Source: Valencia hispanica
Taxonomy: Eukaryota; Chordata; Actinopteri; Cyprinodontiformes; Valenciidae
Direction of reading: 5' to 3'
DNA length: 64,000 bases
Assembly (NCBI GenBank): GCA_963556495.2
Contig: OY747711.1
Coordinates: 37,738,914 to 37,802,913 of the forward strand
Position 1 is the stretch's first letter. Every line of letters begins with the position of its first letter. The position numbers were made by a program, and so were the translations under genes. The notes under the pieces are model-generated. The model saw nothing but the letters and a program-made list of their open reading frames with translations, did no database searches and had not been told where the DNA came from. Below are positions 1 to 12,619 of this stretch, piece after piece.

Positions 1-190
1 GCACACCAGTTTCAAACTAAAAATTGTCAGGAATAGATTTACATATAGAACACCATAGAAAAAAGTTACGTTTGTTTTTTAACACGGCGGAAATAAGTTT
101 AAATTAAAGATATGATGTTTGCAAAGTTACAAAGACCAAAGTCCTAAAATAAAATTCAACAAAAGAACATTTCAGAATTTAATTTATACT
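1..190. other. AT-rich sequence, nothing recognised
   Basis: No gene, RNA or repeat signature could be supported here. It borders the A+T-rich tail of the SINE that follows. Confidence 0.5.
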
Positions 191-192
191 AT

Positions 193-492
193 TATATAGT
201 AATAATAATAATGGCTTGAATTTATATACAACAATTCCATTATTCATTCACTCTCACATTCATACACTGGTGGAAGCAAGCTATGATTGTAGCCACAGCT
301 GCCCTGGGGCAGACTGACAGAAGCGAGGCTGCCATATCGCGCCATCGGTCCCTCTGGCCAACACCAGTAGGCGGGTAGGTGAAGTGTCTTGCCCAAGGAC
401 ACAACGACATGTAGCAGGTGGAAGCTGGAATTGAACCCACGATTTCTGTGTCGCAGGCCGACAACTCTACCACTGAACTACAGCCGCCCCAT
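193..492 (-). repeat. tRNA-derived SINE (teleost type)
   Basis: Read on the minus strand, the element begins with a tRNA-like head at 490-418. An A-box-like stretch TAGTTCAGTGGTAGAG lies at 480-465 and a B-box-like GGTTCAATTCC at 437-427. These are the two internal RNA polymerase III promoter boxes, at tRNA-like spacing. The body contains the CCTTGGGCAAGACACTTCACC block (378-398), which I know from a very common teleost SINE core. The tail runs into a short TAA/ATT repeat at 193-217, as expected for the 3' end. The core looks shortened. SINEs are non-coding and mobilised in trans by a partner LINE. The 77-codon minus frame inside is a chance frame. The family name is not assigned. Confidence 0.8.
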
Positions 493-3198
493 TTCTTCTG
501 TATTATTCTGCCGTATATTCTGGTATACCTAAAAAAAATATTTGTTGTTATATTCCCTCCTTATCAAAACCAGCATTTGAAACATTTACACATAGCTAAA
601 AAGGTGATTACTTTTGCAGATCTAAAGGACAACTTGAGAAAAAAAGTTACGTATTACATTTTTGATGATGCGGTTGACCAATCAGAGACAATGGAGCACG
701 TTGTAGCAAGGTTTAAAACTGAAGTCACAAGATATATTGCAGCATTAAACCTTTATTTAGCAAAAAACATGAAACATAGAAACAGTTTTTGCATACCTTT
801 TAAGCAAAAGTATGAAATAGTTACATTTGGGCATCTAAATATTATCAACAATAAAGTCCTTTATTTTATTATATTATGACAAAATGGAGCATGAACTGAA
901 ATTAACTAAGAGCTATTTAATCAGTTTGACAGTACGAGACAAGTAATCTTTTTCAGAAACCTACATAGTTTGTGGATGGTAATTAGAATCAGCGAGTGAA
1001 ATCCCATGAGAGGTTCGTTAAGCACCAGCCAAAAAGCCATCACCATCCCACTCACACCACCATGCTGCTGTGGACAAAACTCCCAAGCCAAATGCAGATG
1101 GCCTGAACACCGGAGCAAACTGCAACAAGTGTCTGTTTTTCTACCAGGCTGGCCATCGGGGCTGATGAGTAGCTCTGTCTGTCTGTGAGTGTTTACAGGG
1201 AGCAGGGAAGGGGGTTCCTGGGTGGGGAGTGAGAGAAAAAAAAAAGAGAGAGCGTGGTGCTTGCTGCTGGCCTTAATTTATTCGATCAATCACTCCATTT
1301 GATTCTTGTTTATTTTCAAGAGTCGCACGGTCATTTGAGCTGCACACTGAGCCCTTTATGGACTGCCAAGGCGTTACCCCCTCCACCACAGAGACTGTAT
1401 AGCATGCATTAGGCCGTAATTTGAAAGGAAGAGTGGTTCCAGCACTTCTCAGGTATTTCATGGTTCCTAACCTTTATGGTGAAATGGCCAGAGTCCTGTC
1501 TCTCGTCAAACTGGCAATGTGCAGACATGCAGGTATATGGGCTTCAGACCTTTTCTGATTTATATCACTGCTGGTTTGCTATTAATGACTTCAAACACAC
1601 ATCAGTGAGGAATTCTAATATTATCTCTAATTCAGCACAAAATATAGGCAAAGGCAACGATATTTTATATACATGTGATTTCTTTGGTACAAATACTGAA
1701 ATTACAGTTATTGTGAATTAATGATTAGATTTTTTGCATGTTTGTGATGGATCTATATATTGTATAGATAGACTTGTTATAGATTGTAAAGCAGTTGTTG
1801 TAGATCGGAATGCTTGGAACAACCAATAAACTGCAAGCCTATCTGGAGGTTAACTTGCTCCCACTAATTTTGTTATGGCATGCAAGTAAGAAACCGTCTT
1901 GGGACCAATATCCACGATCAGATAAACTTCAGCCTATCAAAGTGGCACAAAAGCAGGGATGTATAATTAGATCATAATTACCAAATTGCATTTTGAAAAG
2001 CAGACAAATTGAAGACTCAAAGTTTGAGGCTTCCATGGTTTTTCAGGATGTATAAAACCAAACATGGGGCAAAAACCTTGGAAACTTTAATCTTATTGAT
2101 CTTAAAATAGTTAGTTTGAACTTACAGCTCAAATTGTCTGATTATATTGTTTTGCACCATTCTTTCATTTAATTTTCCTCATGCAACAGGCTGCTGGAAC
2201 ATGTACCATAGGAAACATTTTATTAAAAGTGACGGCAGTAATTAGCAACGTCCTAATGCTAGAATTTGTTACCATTCCTGTATGGAGGCTTTTTACAACC
2301 CTTTGTGGTTTCACATGAAACACAAGACTTGACCCTGTGTCAGTGGCCATATGGGCAGTAAAAACCTCTCCGATAGTCAGTGGTTGTGCTGATACTGTAA
2401 AAGAAAGACAGTCTTATGATACATCACACAATTGTGTTGCAAGAGCAAGGAGATGATCGGCGAGTCCTTTTTGGTGAGACAGATGTTCCATCATTCTATA
2501 TCCTAACAGATTGGTTTGAAGGAATTTTTAGTTTTTTTGTCATCTACAGAGGACACATAAACAGCTTTGAATGCTTTGAAATTATTGCTAACATTAGCTA
2601 GCGAATGTAAACTGATGCAAAACAGTCCAAAAGATATATCATTAAGTGGCCAAACCATAAATAGTCATACAGATGGGTGCAATTTCCCTGTCATTGGTAT
2701 GAACAAATTTTGTTCATTGTGCCATTGTTTAGCAAGTCACGATCTATTCTTTCATTTAGCTTTACTGAAATATAAAGTTTTGTAGAGTTGCTTGAAGACC
2801 GTGGTTTTTAAACTTGTTTAAGAGTGCCACAGATGGTGCTTGGGATGCCTTCAAGGGCATTCAAAAGAAATTTTGACATAAGGGGAATGCAGCCAAGCTT
2901 CAAAACTCCCGCTGCCAAAAAGATGAGCCTCCAACTGCGTTTATTTTTGATTGATCAGAGAACTTTGAGAGTTCTGATAAAACACTAAAGCAGAAGGCTG
3001 TGAATCAGCATTCTAGTGGCTGCTTATGCTCAGCTCAACTTAATTGCTGTAGTTCCAAACTCTGTTGGATTGGCCAATTGATATGCTATCAAATTAACTA
3101 GTATGACGGTAGTATTAGCAATACAAACTAACAATAGAATAGTTCTCAAAATTTCTATCTTTCAAACACTGTAGCAAGGTGTTATTAAAATATTGTTT
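493..3198. other. Intergenic, no gene recognised
   Basis: No coding region, RNA gene or clear transposon was recognised. Open frames such as the one at 418-879 start inside the SINE and show no domain. The part at about 1000-1470 is less AT-rich and lacks repeat hallmarks, so it is a weak candidate for conserved non-coding sequence. This is only an impression from composition. Confidence 0.4.
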
Positions 3199-3366
3199 CC
3201 TGGTCCTCAAAGCACACTACCCTGCATGTTTTAGATATTTCCCTGCTTCAACATGCCTGCTTCAGATGATTGTAGTTCAGCAAAAATCTGCTACTCTTTT
3301 GAAATCAGGTTTGCTGAAGCAATGAAACATCTAAAAGATGCAGGGCAGCGTGCCTTGATGACCAGG
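3199..3366. mobile_element. Foldback MITE, about 168 bp
   Basis: The left end reads CCTGGTCCTCAAAGCACACT and the right end, reverse-complemented, reads CCTGGTCATCAAGGCACGCT. The similarity continues inward for about 70 bp on each side through the CCCTGCATGTTTTAGAT and CCTGCTTCAACA blocks, so almost the whole element is a long imperfect hairpin. There is no coding capacity. It resembles a short palindromic repeat that is abundant in teleost genomes. The transposase superfamily that moved it is not determined. Confidence 0.75.
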
Positions 3367-5594
3367 TTTGAAAAAAACACAGGGTTTTAAAGTACTGATG
3401 GGGAAGGATTGAATGAGATACAGATCTTCAGAAGTGAAATTAAACTCTTCATTACGTTTTATATGTAAGGCAGCCATGTTGGATTTTGAGACCAATGTTG
3501 GCAGTAACCTTAGATATGCTCTTTTACAACTTGTAACTTCAAAGTTTCAACTTTTTTCTAGATTGCAATTTTTGCCCATGTTCGGATTATTCAGACGGGA
3601 AAGGAGCAGAGAAAGGGAGAAGACATGCAGAAAACACCCCAGAGGTCAGGAGGGGACCTACAGATGGCTGTGTCGAGGACACCTAGTCTCTGTGCATGGG
3701 AGGCTTGCGTTATCACTGCCCTATGCAATGCCCCAGAAAATGCATCTTCTGAATAAAATAGAACCACTGATTAAATAGCATCCTTCAAACTATCATGCAG
3801 TTTCAAAGAATCATTATTTTGTTGTTGCTTTTCATCACGTCGACTTGGGTATCTCCAGAAAGCAGGTTGAGCAGGTTTTACACTATCAAGGGTATAATAT
3901 CTCTTGAAAAATAATTTAGCAAACATATAAATCAGAGATTCCAATCTCAACCAAAGACAAGAACCAAACAAAAAGAAAAAAAGATGCAGTTACTGGATAC
4001 TTTTTAATTATCCAGCTAACATTGATAACCGGTAAAATGAAACAAAACAAATAAAATAAAATAATAGGTTCTTTATGTTTTACTGGAAAGTCAGGTTTCC
4101 AAATTTTCACATTACATTTTTCCAGAGCAGCAACTACTTAAAATCTACAAACCCCTTTTTTACTGTGAAGCCTTTTAGAAAACCCTTTAATAATTTTCTG
4201 CCTCTAAATGACTTCTGTAACATTAAAGAAAATCATCCATCAAACCTTTATGTTGTGTTAAGCTCAGTCTCGGACATAACATGAGAAACTTTGAAGATGA
4301 AGGCAAGTGTTTACTTTGTGAATTCAAGTGTGACCCCGAGCATCTTTTTATGTGGAAGCATTGTATTTCATGATGACTTTTTAATTCTGCCTGCAGGATA
4401 TGTTAAATGCCTGCAAACCACCAAACACTTTGTTCAGGAAACTAACAACTATTCCCATGCACAGCATATGGCAACCACAGAAATGCAAAAGAAAAGACTG
4501 GATTTAGATACAAGAGCCAGCTCAATACATTTTAAATTGATCGTTTCAACTGAACCCCAAAATTTAAAGCTGCAGCTTTGTGAATATATTCTATTCTACA
4601 TCGCTCTGCACATGAAATGTAATTGATTTAAGCTGTGCATGTCTTACATAAAAAATAATAATGTGGGTGTCTCTTTACTTACACAACTACTTGCAAATGC
4701 ACATTTGCTCATCCGAGGTCAGGGTTGTTTTTTCAGTTCAAAATGTTCTATTTTCTAGATGCACATTCATTGGTTATCCATCCATTGTCCCCAAATTCTG
4801 AACATTTGAGAACAAAACATGCACTTTGTTGTGTTTCATTATTTGAATGTTCCACAAACAACGAAACTATATTAGGCTGATATTTACTGTTGGAGTAGGA
4901 AAGGGCTATTTCATAGATTTTGTTTTCTTTCTTTTCACATCTAAACTATTGTTATCAGCTTTATTTTCAAGATGTAGAGTTTTTCTTTTTTAAATGCCTA
5001 TAAAATGGTAACTGGGAAAATCCAAGATAAAAATGATGAAATATGTCTTGTAAATAGGTTTATTTAGATTTCTTTTCTCCTCTAGATAATAAAAGTATAG
5101 ATACATTATGGACTTTTAATTCTTTTTTCCCCATATGTATCCATATCAGTTTTCCCACCTGGGAAATGAAAAATGCAAATCTTTAACAGACTTTTTGAAA
5201 CTGTGTAGAAACCCCCCTGAATACCCACTACTAATGTTTTGGAATGATAATGTTTGGTTAAATAACAGGATAGAAAGGGATGTTTTTAATGGAGCTCATA
5301 GGCTCATAGAAGAAGATGATAACTGCTGCTGAAACCTCACAGAGCTTTCGGTTGTCTGTCCTTCAGTCTGATTTATCATTAACTAGACTTTATGAACAAA
5401 AATGTATTAAATTAATTTGCGTGCAGTCAGATGCAATCAATTACCGATCAATGAATCATTGTGGTAGTGACGCAATACTATGTCGATGCTTTTTTTCGGC
5501 AAGGACCGAAGAAGCTGGTGAGTGGTCCTGAAAGAAATGTGATGCTAAAACAGACTTGGGAAAGGGAAGTGCCCCTTCCAGCAACCTACAACAG
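3367..5594. other. Intergenic, no gene recognised
   Basis: AT-rich sequence without recognisable coding, RNA or repeat structure. The 121-codon plus frame at 3413-3778 and the 111-codon frame at 4291-4626 have low-complexity, non-domain translations and no flanking splice context that I would trust. Confidence 0.4.
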
Positions 5595-5875
5595 ATAACA
5601 GAGCTACAATGGAATGGTTTACCTTGAAGTATATTTGTGCATTAGAATGGTCTAGTCAAACTCCAGCCCCAAGTGCAACAACAGATGGTCCCTCAAAGTG
5701 TATGTCAAACATTTCAGATATGCATTTGTAAAAAAAAAAAAAAATTAGGTAAACTTATTACACACTGCTTTGTGTTAATCTGTTACATACAATCCCAATA
5801 AAATACCTGAGGTTCTAAGATGGGAACATGTAAAAGGTTTTAAGGGCTATACACACTTCTGCAAGGCACCGTGTG
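5595..5875 (+). pseudogene. Tc1-like transposon relic, 3' portion
   Basis: The segment matches the 3' end of the common teleost Tc1 family. It has the degraded codons behind GAGCTACAATGGAATGG (5601-5617) and a GTGTTAATCTGTTACATA-type right-end region. CCCAATAAAATACCT and a final TTCTGCAAGGCACC precede the terminus. In intact relatives this part encodes the C-terminus of a DDE transposase. Here it is only traces with an internal deletion and an A-run at 5730-5745. Confidence 0.65.
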
Positions 5876-5924
5876 TACATGAGACTGCAGCGCTTTACTC
5901 TTCGGCCCCTCTCCAGCCTAATAT

Positions 5925-6765
5925 AAAGTTCCAGATGAGCTGATAATGATACAGCTCAAACAGTCTCAGAAATCTGGAGGTCATCTCCAGTGAAGAAGTG
6001 CCTGCCGGAGGACAGAGCGATGATGTGCTTCTGCACAAGCGAGAGGGGATTACCGTCAATTGCTCCCAATTTGCAATGATATCCTCAGCGGGGCCACCCA
6101 CACATGTGCTGAGAGACAAGTGATAAATTGCTACATATGTCCATTCCACAGTGGCAGCTCCTGATACCAGCACACAGCTCTCAATGAGCTCCAGTTGGGC
6201 AGCTTCAACTGTGAGAGGCATTGAAAATGTAAAATGCTGAATGGCGCTACGGAGGCTGGAAAACAGAGAGCCATTTCAGGGGCTGATTATGTCAATATTT
6301 TTGTAAACATCTGCCTCTGAATCACTAGCTTCTCCGACTCCAACGAAAACATCTGAGCTCTGGATACGTAAGATTTGATAAATCTAATGCGATGCTCCAA
6401 CATTAATCATGTGTTTTGCAACATCTCTTTTTATAACCAAGCAATCGCACTGAATCTACTTAAGAGCTCCAGAAGAGTGTTTATCAGTTCAAAATGAATA
6501 CAGCGTATCACATTTTGAAACTAAAGCCTTTAGATTGCTCTCATATTCAGATCTAGAGTAATTAGCTCTGATCATATCATTCCTCTGCCAAAGAGGCGAG
6601 CAGATGGCTAATCCAAGCCTGCTATCTAATCAGAGGAGTCATTCTAATAAGAGAGTAATTTCATAAGAGGTCTTTGTCCCCCGAATACTCAGGGAGCAGC
6701 AACGGAGAGATGGGAGCTATTTATCATCCTTGCAGATTGGGAAGAGGCTCTAATAAACCACACAT
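5925..6765. promoter_or_regulatory. Possible conserved non-coding block
   Basis: About 840 bp of balanced base composition without microsatellite or transposon hallmarks. It contains homeodomain-type TAATTA and ATTAATCAT cores, for example AGTAATTAGCTCTGATCAT near 6557 and ATTAATCATG near 6402. The texture resembles vertebrate developmental enhancers, and gene-poor teleost regions often carry them. The minus-strand 108-codon frame at 5895-6221 shows no domain. Without alignment to other fishes this remains a guess. Confidence 0.25.
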
Positions 6766-6830
6766 TTGTTTCCTGCCTGTGTGTGTTAGAGGAACGGCAG
6801 AATGTGACGCATGTGGTGGTACAGTGGGCC

Positions 6831-6858
6831 TGTGTGTGTGTGTGTGTCTGTGTGTGTG
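6831..6858. repeat. (TG)n microsatellite
   Basis: An almost pure TG dinucleotide run with one C interruption. Ordinary vertebrate microsatellite. Confidence 0.9.
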
Positions 6859-8149
6859 GATGGAGGGGTAACATGGTTGGAGCGCGTGTGGGTGGACAGC
6901 AGCTGGGCCCCCTCTGCATAGCTCTTCTCTGGTGTGTGTTGCAGCCTTTTAGTCAGGCAAATAGATGGGGCATTAGTGTAGAATTTACACCTTCAAGTCA
7001 GGGCAGCAAAAACCAACTCAGCGTTTACAGCGCAGCTGGAAGGGTTAACATGTGTCCGCATCTACTCTCACAAACCCACACGGAACTTTGGTGCTTTCTT
7101 TAAGTCTTTTTTTGCTTTATTTCCCTGGCAAAAAAAAAAAAAAAAGACATGACGACCCTAAAATAACATGTGGCCGTAAAAATCCAGGCCTTCTCCTCTG
7201 CACCACATGGAGACATCAACCTGTGCAAAGACATTTTATTTACAGCACAGTAAGACAAAAATGTGCCGAGACATGAAGGCAGGATCTTCTTTTAGCCAAC
7301 TTTAAAGCACAGGGTTGTTTATCAGGTTGGATCTCTTTTTTTTTCTTTCTTCAAACTGCATAAAGCCTGATGCTATTCCTCTACCTTGGGAAAGAAATGA
7401 AAATGACACACGCTGACTTACCGACTGCTGCGGATCCATAGGCTCAGCTTTGTGCTGGAATCCACAGAGGGGGCAGGCGGAGGCTGTCGGAGCCAGAATC
7501 GTATTTACATCAGGCAGTGTAATATTATCAATAAAAGCCAGGTGGACAGCCGCTCGCCATAACTCACTACATGTAGGGAGCGGTGCAGCTGTTTTGAGCT
7601 TCAGCTTCCTCTGAAGCACCACTGGAGAAAAGGAAAGTTGCTACAAGGAGCAAAAGATATTAAGGAAGGGAAACAGGCAAACAGAGACAAAGATTAATTT
7701 GGATGACTTTATTCAAATAATTTTTATACTATCATATCCCAAAAAGTTGGATAAGAATCCTGCAATTATTAAACATCAAAACCTTAAATTGTAGATGAAG
7801 AAGACCCAAATTTGAATGCAATCATAACAGAATCTTTTATTTTTATTATTAGCTCTGTTAGTTTTCTATATAAAATGTAATTGAGACAAAATGTCTACTT
7901 TATGAGAGACCAGGTCACAAAGAAAAAAGATATGAAAAAATATATATATATTCATGGTTAAATGTATTAATACCTCTGGTAGACTGAAATTCAAGTTTGT
8001 TTTTTTCATTTGACAAATAATTTTGTTTCTCATGAGAAATGAGACAGGAGTCTCTCAAAAGACAATACAACTGTGCAAAAAGAGTATAAGGTTATAAAAA
8101 AGTCTGTTTGTTCATATTTACATTTTACAAAAATAATGGCAAGTTGACC
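6859..8149. other. Intergenic, no gene recognised
   Basis: No convincing gene. An A-run sits at 7131-7145. Open frames on both strands (up to 106 codons) overlap each other and show no domain. Confidence 0.4.
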
Positions 8150-8445
8150 TTTTTTCACCTTTATCAATAGTCAATGGAAGAATCTGTGCTGGCATTAGAG
8201 AAGTCAAACCCCTCTTATAACTGCCGACCAGCTTTTAGTGTGTTTCCACTGGTGTTTTTGACCATCTATCCTTGCTGATTAGCTCCAGGTGTTTGAGTTT
8301 ACAAGGCCTCCTTTCCATCGCCCTAATCTTTAGCTCCCTCCACAAACTCTCTAACAGATTCAGGTCAGAAATATGTTACTAAAATTATAAGACTACTTTT
8401 AACCTAAATACTCTGGTGGTATGAATAATTTTGGGTTTAACTGTA
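8150..8445 (-). pseudogene. Tc1/mariner-like relic (second family)
   Basis: On the minus strand the sequence reads as the degraded 3' coding end of a Tc1/mariner-like transposase of a family common in fishes. It includes GAGTTTGTGGAGGGAGCTAAAG, then GGCGATGGAAAGGAGGCC and CTGGAGCTAATCAGCAAGGA. The plus strand ends with the terminal-type stretch TATGAATAATTTTGGGTTTAACTG at about 8420-8443. The reading frame is broken and no catalytic residues can be placed. Confidence 0.55.
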
Positions 8446-9764
8446 AATGAAAGGGTGAAAAAAACTATTAAAGTTTTTATTTGAAAATAAATCACTTACA
8501 ATTTTGGCAAGTGAGTTACTTGCAGTTCTAATTTTTCTGATTTTGTTGTGGGACTTGATGTCTATTTAATCATAAAGTTCTTTTCCACAAATATTTATTT
8601 CATAAATACATGAAAACTGTTACACAAATGATAGACTTCTATTTGAAATAAAATTTACAATGTTATTAATGACCTTGCCTTTTCAGTTCACAATATAAAG
8701 TAGACCTGTTTTGTATGATAACTATAACTATAGTAATTTTAATGCTGAATGATAAGAATGACTTCTCCATGTTTAAATAGTTAATCTTTTAGGTAAGTGG
8801 GGAAAATACAGACTCATACAAGTTTGTTGTCACACCTATTAAAATCCAGTATAAAGCCTAAAAACGTAAAGTTTTTTTTTACTTTGCAGAAGGATAATTT
8901 GTCAATGAATGTTTTTTCTTTTTTATTCAACCTTTAGTTTGAGACTTTATTCAGTGGGGAAAGACATCCAATCCTAGGAACCACGGGCACAATTATTACT
9001 AACCCTATAAAAACAATTAACACAAATGTAACTGAACAATAGGCCTATTTCACAATTGCATTCTCTTTTTCTTTTGGTTAAACAGAGTTTCTAGAAACTA
9101 TTAAATACTAATCAATGATTTTCCGTTTCCCTTGGGTTCAAATGGGTTGTAACACAGAGATCATTTTCTTTTAGCCACATTCCATAAGATGGGACAAGGA
9201 CTTATACTTATCTTCCATGCTGAGTGGTAAGGAAGAACAAAATATGTCCAGAGCTCAGAGTTGGAGAACTGCGGCAAAGAGGGGCCTCTTGAGGATGTCG
9301 AGTGTCCCTAACAACCGCTAGACGTTGTCTGCATGCCCTGTGGATGTGTAGAAGGCCGATGAAAGATGTCTCACCATTAAAAATGTAAACATGTGGTGTT
9401 TGCTAAATGCTACTGTAACGTAGTCTAAAACAATGTACTGTGGCAAGATTGAGATTTTAAACATAAACTTTAGGTGGATCTAGTGTGAAACTAAAAAAAT
9501 GATGTTTTAAAATAACTTTGCCTACTATTAAGTACAATAGAGAATCTGTGATGCTTTGGGCTTGCTCCTTTTCCAAAGGTCCTGGGAACCATGCACTCTG
9601 AAGTGCAAAAAAAATAAAAATGTGGTGGACCCCCCCCCCCCCAAGTAGAAAAAATGTGTCATCATTGGTTCTTTCAAAAGGATACTTAATATAACAAAAT
9701 GACAAAAAACTTTTATGGGTTTCAACCTGGTCTTTCTTCTTCATCTTCTCATATTTTCATAAAA
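8446..9764. other. Intergenic, no gene recognised
   Basis: Very AT-rich sequence with a poly-C run at 9630-9642. No coding or RNA gene was recognised. The minus frames near 9457-9744 run through the poly-C tract and are not credible genes. Confidence 0.4.
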
Positions 9765-10010
9765 TTAGGTGTCACGTCTCATTTTGCTGCGGTGCTCCAC
9801 TTAATCAGCGGCCTTCTCGGTTTCACTAAAGATGCGGGCTGACCTCGCACACTGACCCCACCAATCACAGATCAAAGTCGTGTGCTTTCCGCTCAGCGAG
9901 CTCAATCAGAGGACCACCCTGGAGAGCCAATCAGGTAACGTCTTGCTGGGCTTAGAGGAGATCAGGCTGCTTTTGACACGCAACTGTCTGCTTTTTGTGT
10001 AGCTGTGTAC
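9765..10010. promoter_or_regulatory. CCAAT-containing GC-richer block
   Basis: The block rises in G+C relative to AT-rich flanks. It holds two CCAATCA motifs (CCACCAATCACAG at 9868-9880 and GAGCCAATCAGG at 9924-9935) and several CpG-containing words. CCAAT pairs occur in TATA-less vertebrate promoters and some enhancers. No open reading frame or splice-like exon follows convincingly on either strand, so promoter function is only a possibility. Confidence 0.2.
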
Positions 10011-10663
10011 ATGTTGAAGCTGAGCATATTGGTTGGATCTGTTCAAGCAGAGCTAGTGTTTGTATTCCAATTACATTTGTCATTAATAATTCCTAATAAG
10101 GACGTTGAATGACAAGGTTATGCATGGAAAAACACTATAGTGAGAGTGAATACCATCAGAGGTTCATAAACACAGCAATTAGCTCTTCACATCTACTGGA
10201 AAGCTTTGCTAGTTGTTAATACTTCAGAGGAAACTACATGGGAAGCTTCCACAGAGCCTTGGAAAGGTTATTTTACGCCTTAAACTTTTCCAAATTGTGC
10301 CTTTATTAAAACTACAAACATCAAAAAAAAATGTTTGATTACTTCTGACATACCAACACAAAGCAGTACGGAACTGTGAAAGAGAATTAAAATAAAGCTA
10401 TTTTTTTCTATTTACATTTTTTAACAAATAAAAATCTGAAAGGTGCGGCATGTATTTGTGTTTATCTCTTCTGAGTAAATGCTGTGAACCACCTTTGCCA
10501 ACTGCTTTTTTACAAAACAGCTCAAGCTCAAACAAATTAGATGGAGAGCATCCGTAAACAGCAATGTTCAAGTCTTACTAGTGGTATATAGAAAAAGTTT
10601 AAGTGTATTATCATTGTCATACGCATATGATACATGCTGCATGACAGCAATGCTGTAAACTCT
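10011..10663. other. Intergenic, no gene recognised
   Basis: AT-rich, no recognisable feature. Confidence 0.4.
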
Positions 10664-11300
10664 AAACACACCATTCCTTACCAGTAAACATGGTGGCAGT
10701 GGTATTATGATGTGGGGATTTCTTCAGCAAGGACAGGGAAGTTGGTCAGAGTTGATGGGAAGATGGGTAGGGTTGAATACAGGGCAATCCTGGAAGACTT
10801 GACACTGACCCTTGACATGCAGCCATGGTTGCAATGGAATGGTTTGGATCAAATAATATTCATGTGTTAGAATGGCTCAGTCAAATACCAGAACAAGATC
10901 CAATTGAAGGTTTGCTGCAAGACTTAAAAAAACTGATGTTCACAGATGCTTCCCATCCATTCTGAGCTGGAGCTGTTCTGCAAAGAAGAATGGGCAAAAA
11001 CCTCACTCTCTACATGTCCAAAGCTGGTAGAGACATACGCTAACAAACGTCCAGTAAAAGGCGGTCTGACACTTAAAGGACTGAGGGGGTTTAATAAATG
11101 GGTAAACAAATGGACAGCAAACTTTTAGGATTTTTATATGTAAAAATTTAAGAAATGAAAATAATGTACAAAGTCCTTAGACTTATGGCCTAATTTTTGG
11201 TCTTTCACATAGAATCCAAATAAAAATACTTTAAAAGTTTGAGATTGCAATGTGACAAAATGTGAAGAGTTCAAGGGGTTTGAATTTGCGGATGACTGTA
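10664..11300 (+). pseudogene. Tc1-like transposase relic, C-terminal half
   Basis: This is the 3' half of the common teleost Tc1 family. It begins at the region encoding the 'HHGGGSIMLWG'-type motif, here decayed (AACATGGTGGCAGTGGTA at 10687). It continues through AATGGAATGGTTTGGATC (10834) and the codons that normally specify the NPIENLW box, here changed to about 'QDPIEGLLQDL'. It runs to the right end at CAAAATGTGAAGAGTTCAAGG (11256). Stops and frameshifts are frequent. The catalytic region upstream is missing. Confidence 0.75.
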
Positions 11301-11519
11301 CATCCAAACATGTTTCTTGAGATGAAAGTTTCTGAAGAAACATTTAAGCCAAGATGAAGTAAACAGTAATCATTAGGTGTATGAGCACGCATACACGCAA
11401 ATGTGTGTGTTGCTAAGAATGGAAGGTTTGTATCACTTGCTCCCATTTGAGGGGAAGTGACATGAGATACTTAAAGACCAAAATTGCTTCACTTAGACAA
11501 ACAAACTGGTTCTCCTAGC
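11301..11519. other. Intergenic, nothing recognised
   Basis: Short segment between a Tc1 relic and CA-rich sequence. No feature supported. Confidence 0.4.
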
Positions 11520-11750
11520 ATTCACACACAGTTATACACACACACGCACACACACACCCACAAACACACGTCTTAAGTTCTCTAATGGCCAATAAATTCA
11601 GGATGTTCATTCCTCCTCTCAGGCTCACAAAAACCGAACAGCGAAATTATTGAGAGAAAACGGATTCCACTGTAGCTCTGTCTAATGACCACACACACAC
11701 CCACACACCCACGCACCCCCCCCCACCCCACACACACACACACATACATG
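11520..11750. repeat. CA/C-rich low-complexity tracts
   Basis: Two CA-rich microsatellites (about 11523-11568 and 11689-11745), the second interrupted by a C-run. They flank a short non-repetitive piece. Confidence 0.85.
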
Positions 11751-12619
11751 CCGGCTCAGGGTCAGTGGAGGCTGAGGCAGATAGGATATACTTAATAACC
11801 CTAACATGGCTTTTATAAGCCCTCAGTTCTTCAGAAATGACTTCAGCAGGGAGAAAAGCCAGGCCTGCTTATAAAAATACTGAGCATTCTGGAGCAAGAC
11901 TTTCAAGTTTTTATTTTCTGCTTTAACTGCAACTTTTAACTGAGGACACTCTCTGGGACATGTGTCCACACAAACATTGCTAGTGAATAAGAGCACACAG
12001 AAAATCAAAGTAGCATGTTGGACTGTGGGGGATAATTCCAACAAACTAGTGACGGTCCCAAGATCTTTGCACAACGATAGCTGTAATTTTGCCCCTATGT
12101 TAAGACAGACATCGCTTGAAAAGATTTACAGGGCATTTCCTTCCTCTGTAAATACTCCCAGCTCACCCGCCTGTACATTATTGTCCTGTCCTGGCTGGTA
12201 AATGAGCTTTTCTTGTTAATGCCCTACAAATTTTGTGAATTCCACCTTTTTAGAGGCAAGGTTGAAGGTGATGTGGGATTTTCATTATTTAAGGCAGCTG
12301 TCTCTGAGTGTGAGTAAGACAGGGAGAAACCAACCTCTCCAATACCTCTAATGGTTTGTGTAGGGACCGTGAGTTCTTTTGCGTCAGGACCACAGCAGTA
12401 TGGGTTCAACAGTTACAGTTGGGCTCAGTGTGAGAGACAGAAGGTGGGAGGTGGAAGGTGGAAGGTGGAGGAGCTGGAGGGGGCTGCGAGGTGCTCTTGA
12501 AGAAGCAGATTTCACAGTATTGCCTTACCATCAGTAAACCTGGGTGGATGTTATAGTGCTGACATAAATTAGCCTGCTCACTCAGTACAGACATCTAAAA
12601 CCTTTCTAGTACTTTCAAC
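11751..12619. other. Intergenic, no gene recognised
   Basis: Moderate composition and free of obvious transposon signatures up to the Tc1 element. A degenerate GGTGGAAGGTGGAAGG purine repeat lies at about 12440-12480. The part at 12180-12420 could be conserved non-coding sequence, but nothing decisive is visible. Confidence 0.35.

Noticed and set aside
418..490. Genuine tRNA gene on the minus strand
   Set aside because: A and B boxes are present, but the sequence continues into a known SINE core and tail, and the cloverleaf pairing is not clean.
418..879. 153-codon plus-strand open frame as a gene
   Set aside because: It begins inside the tRNA-like head of a SINE and its translation shows no domain or splice context.
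3413..3778. 121-codon plus-strand open frame
   Set aside because: Mixed composition without a domain; no supporting exon signals.
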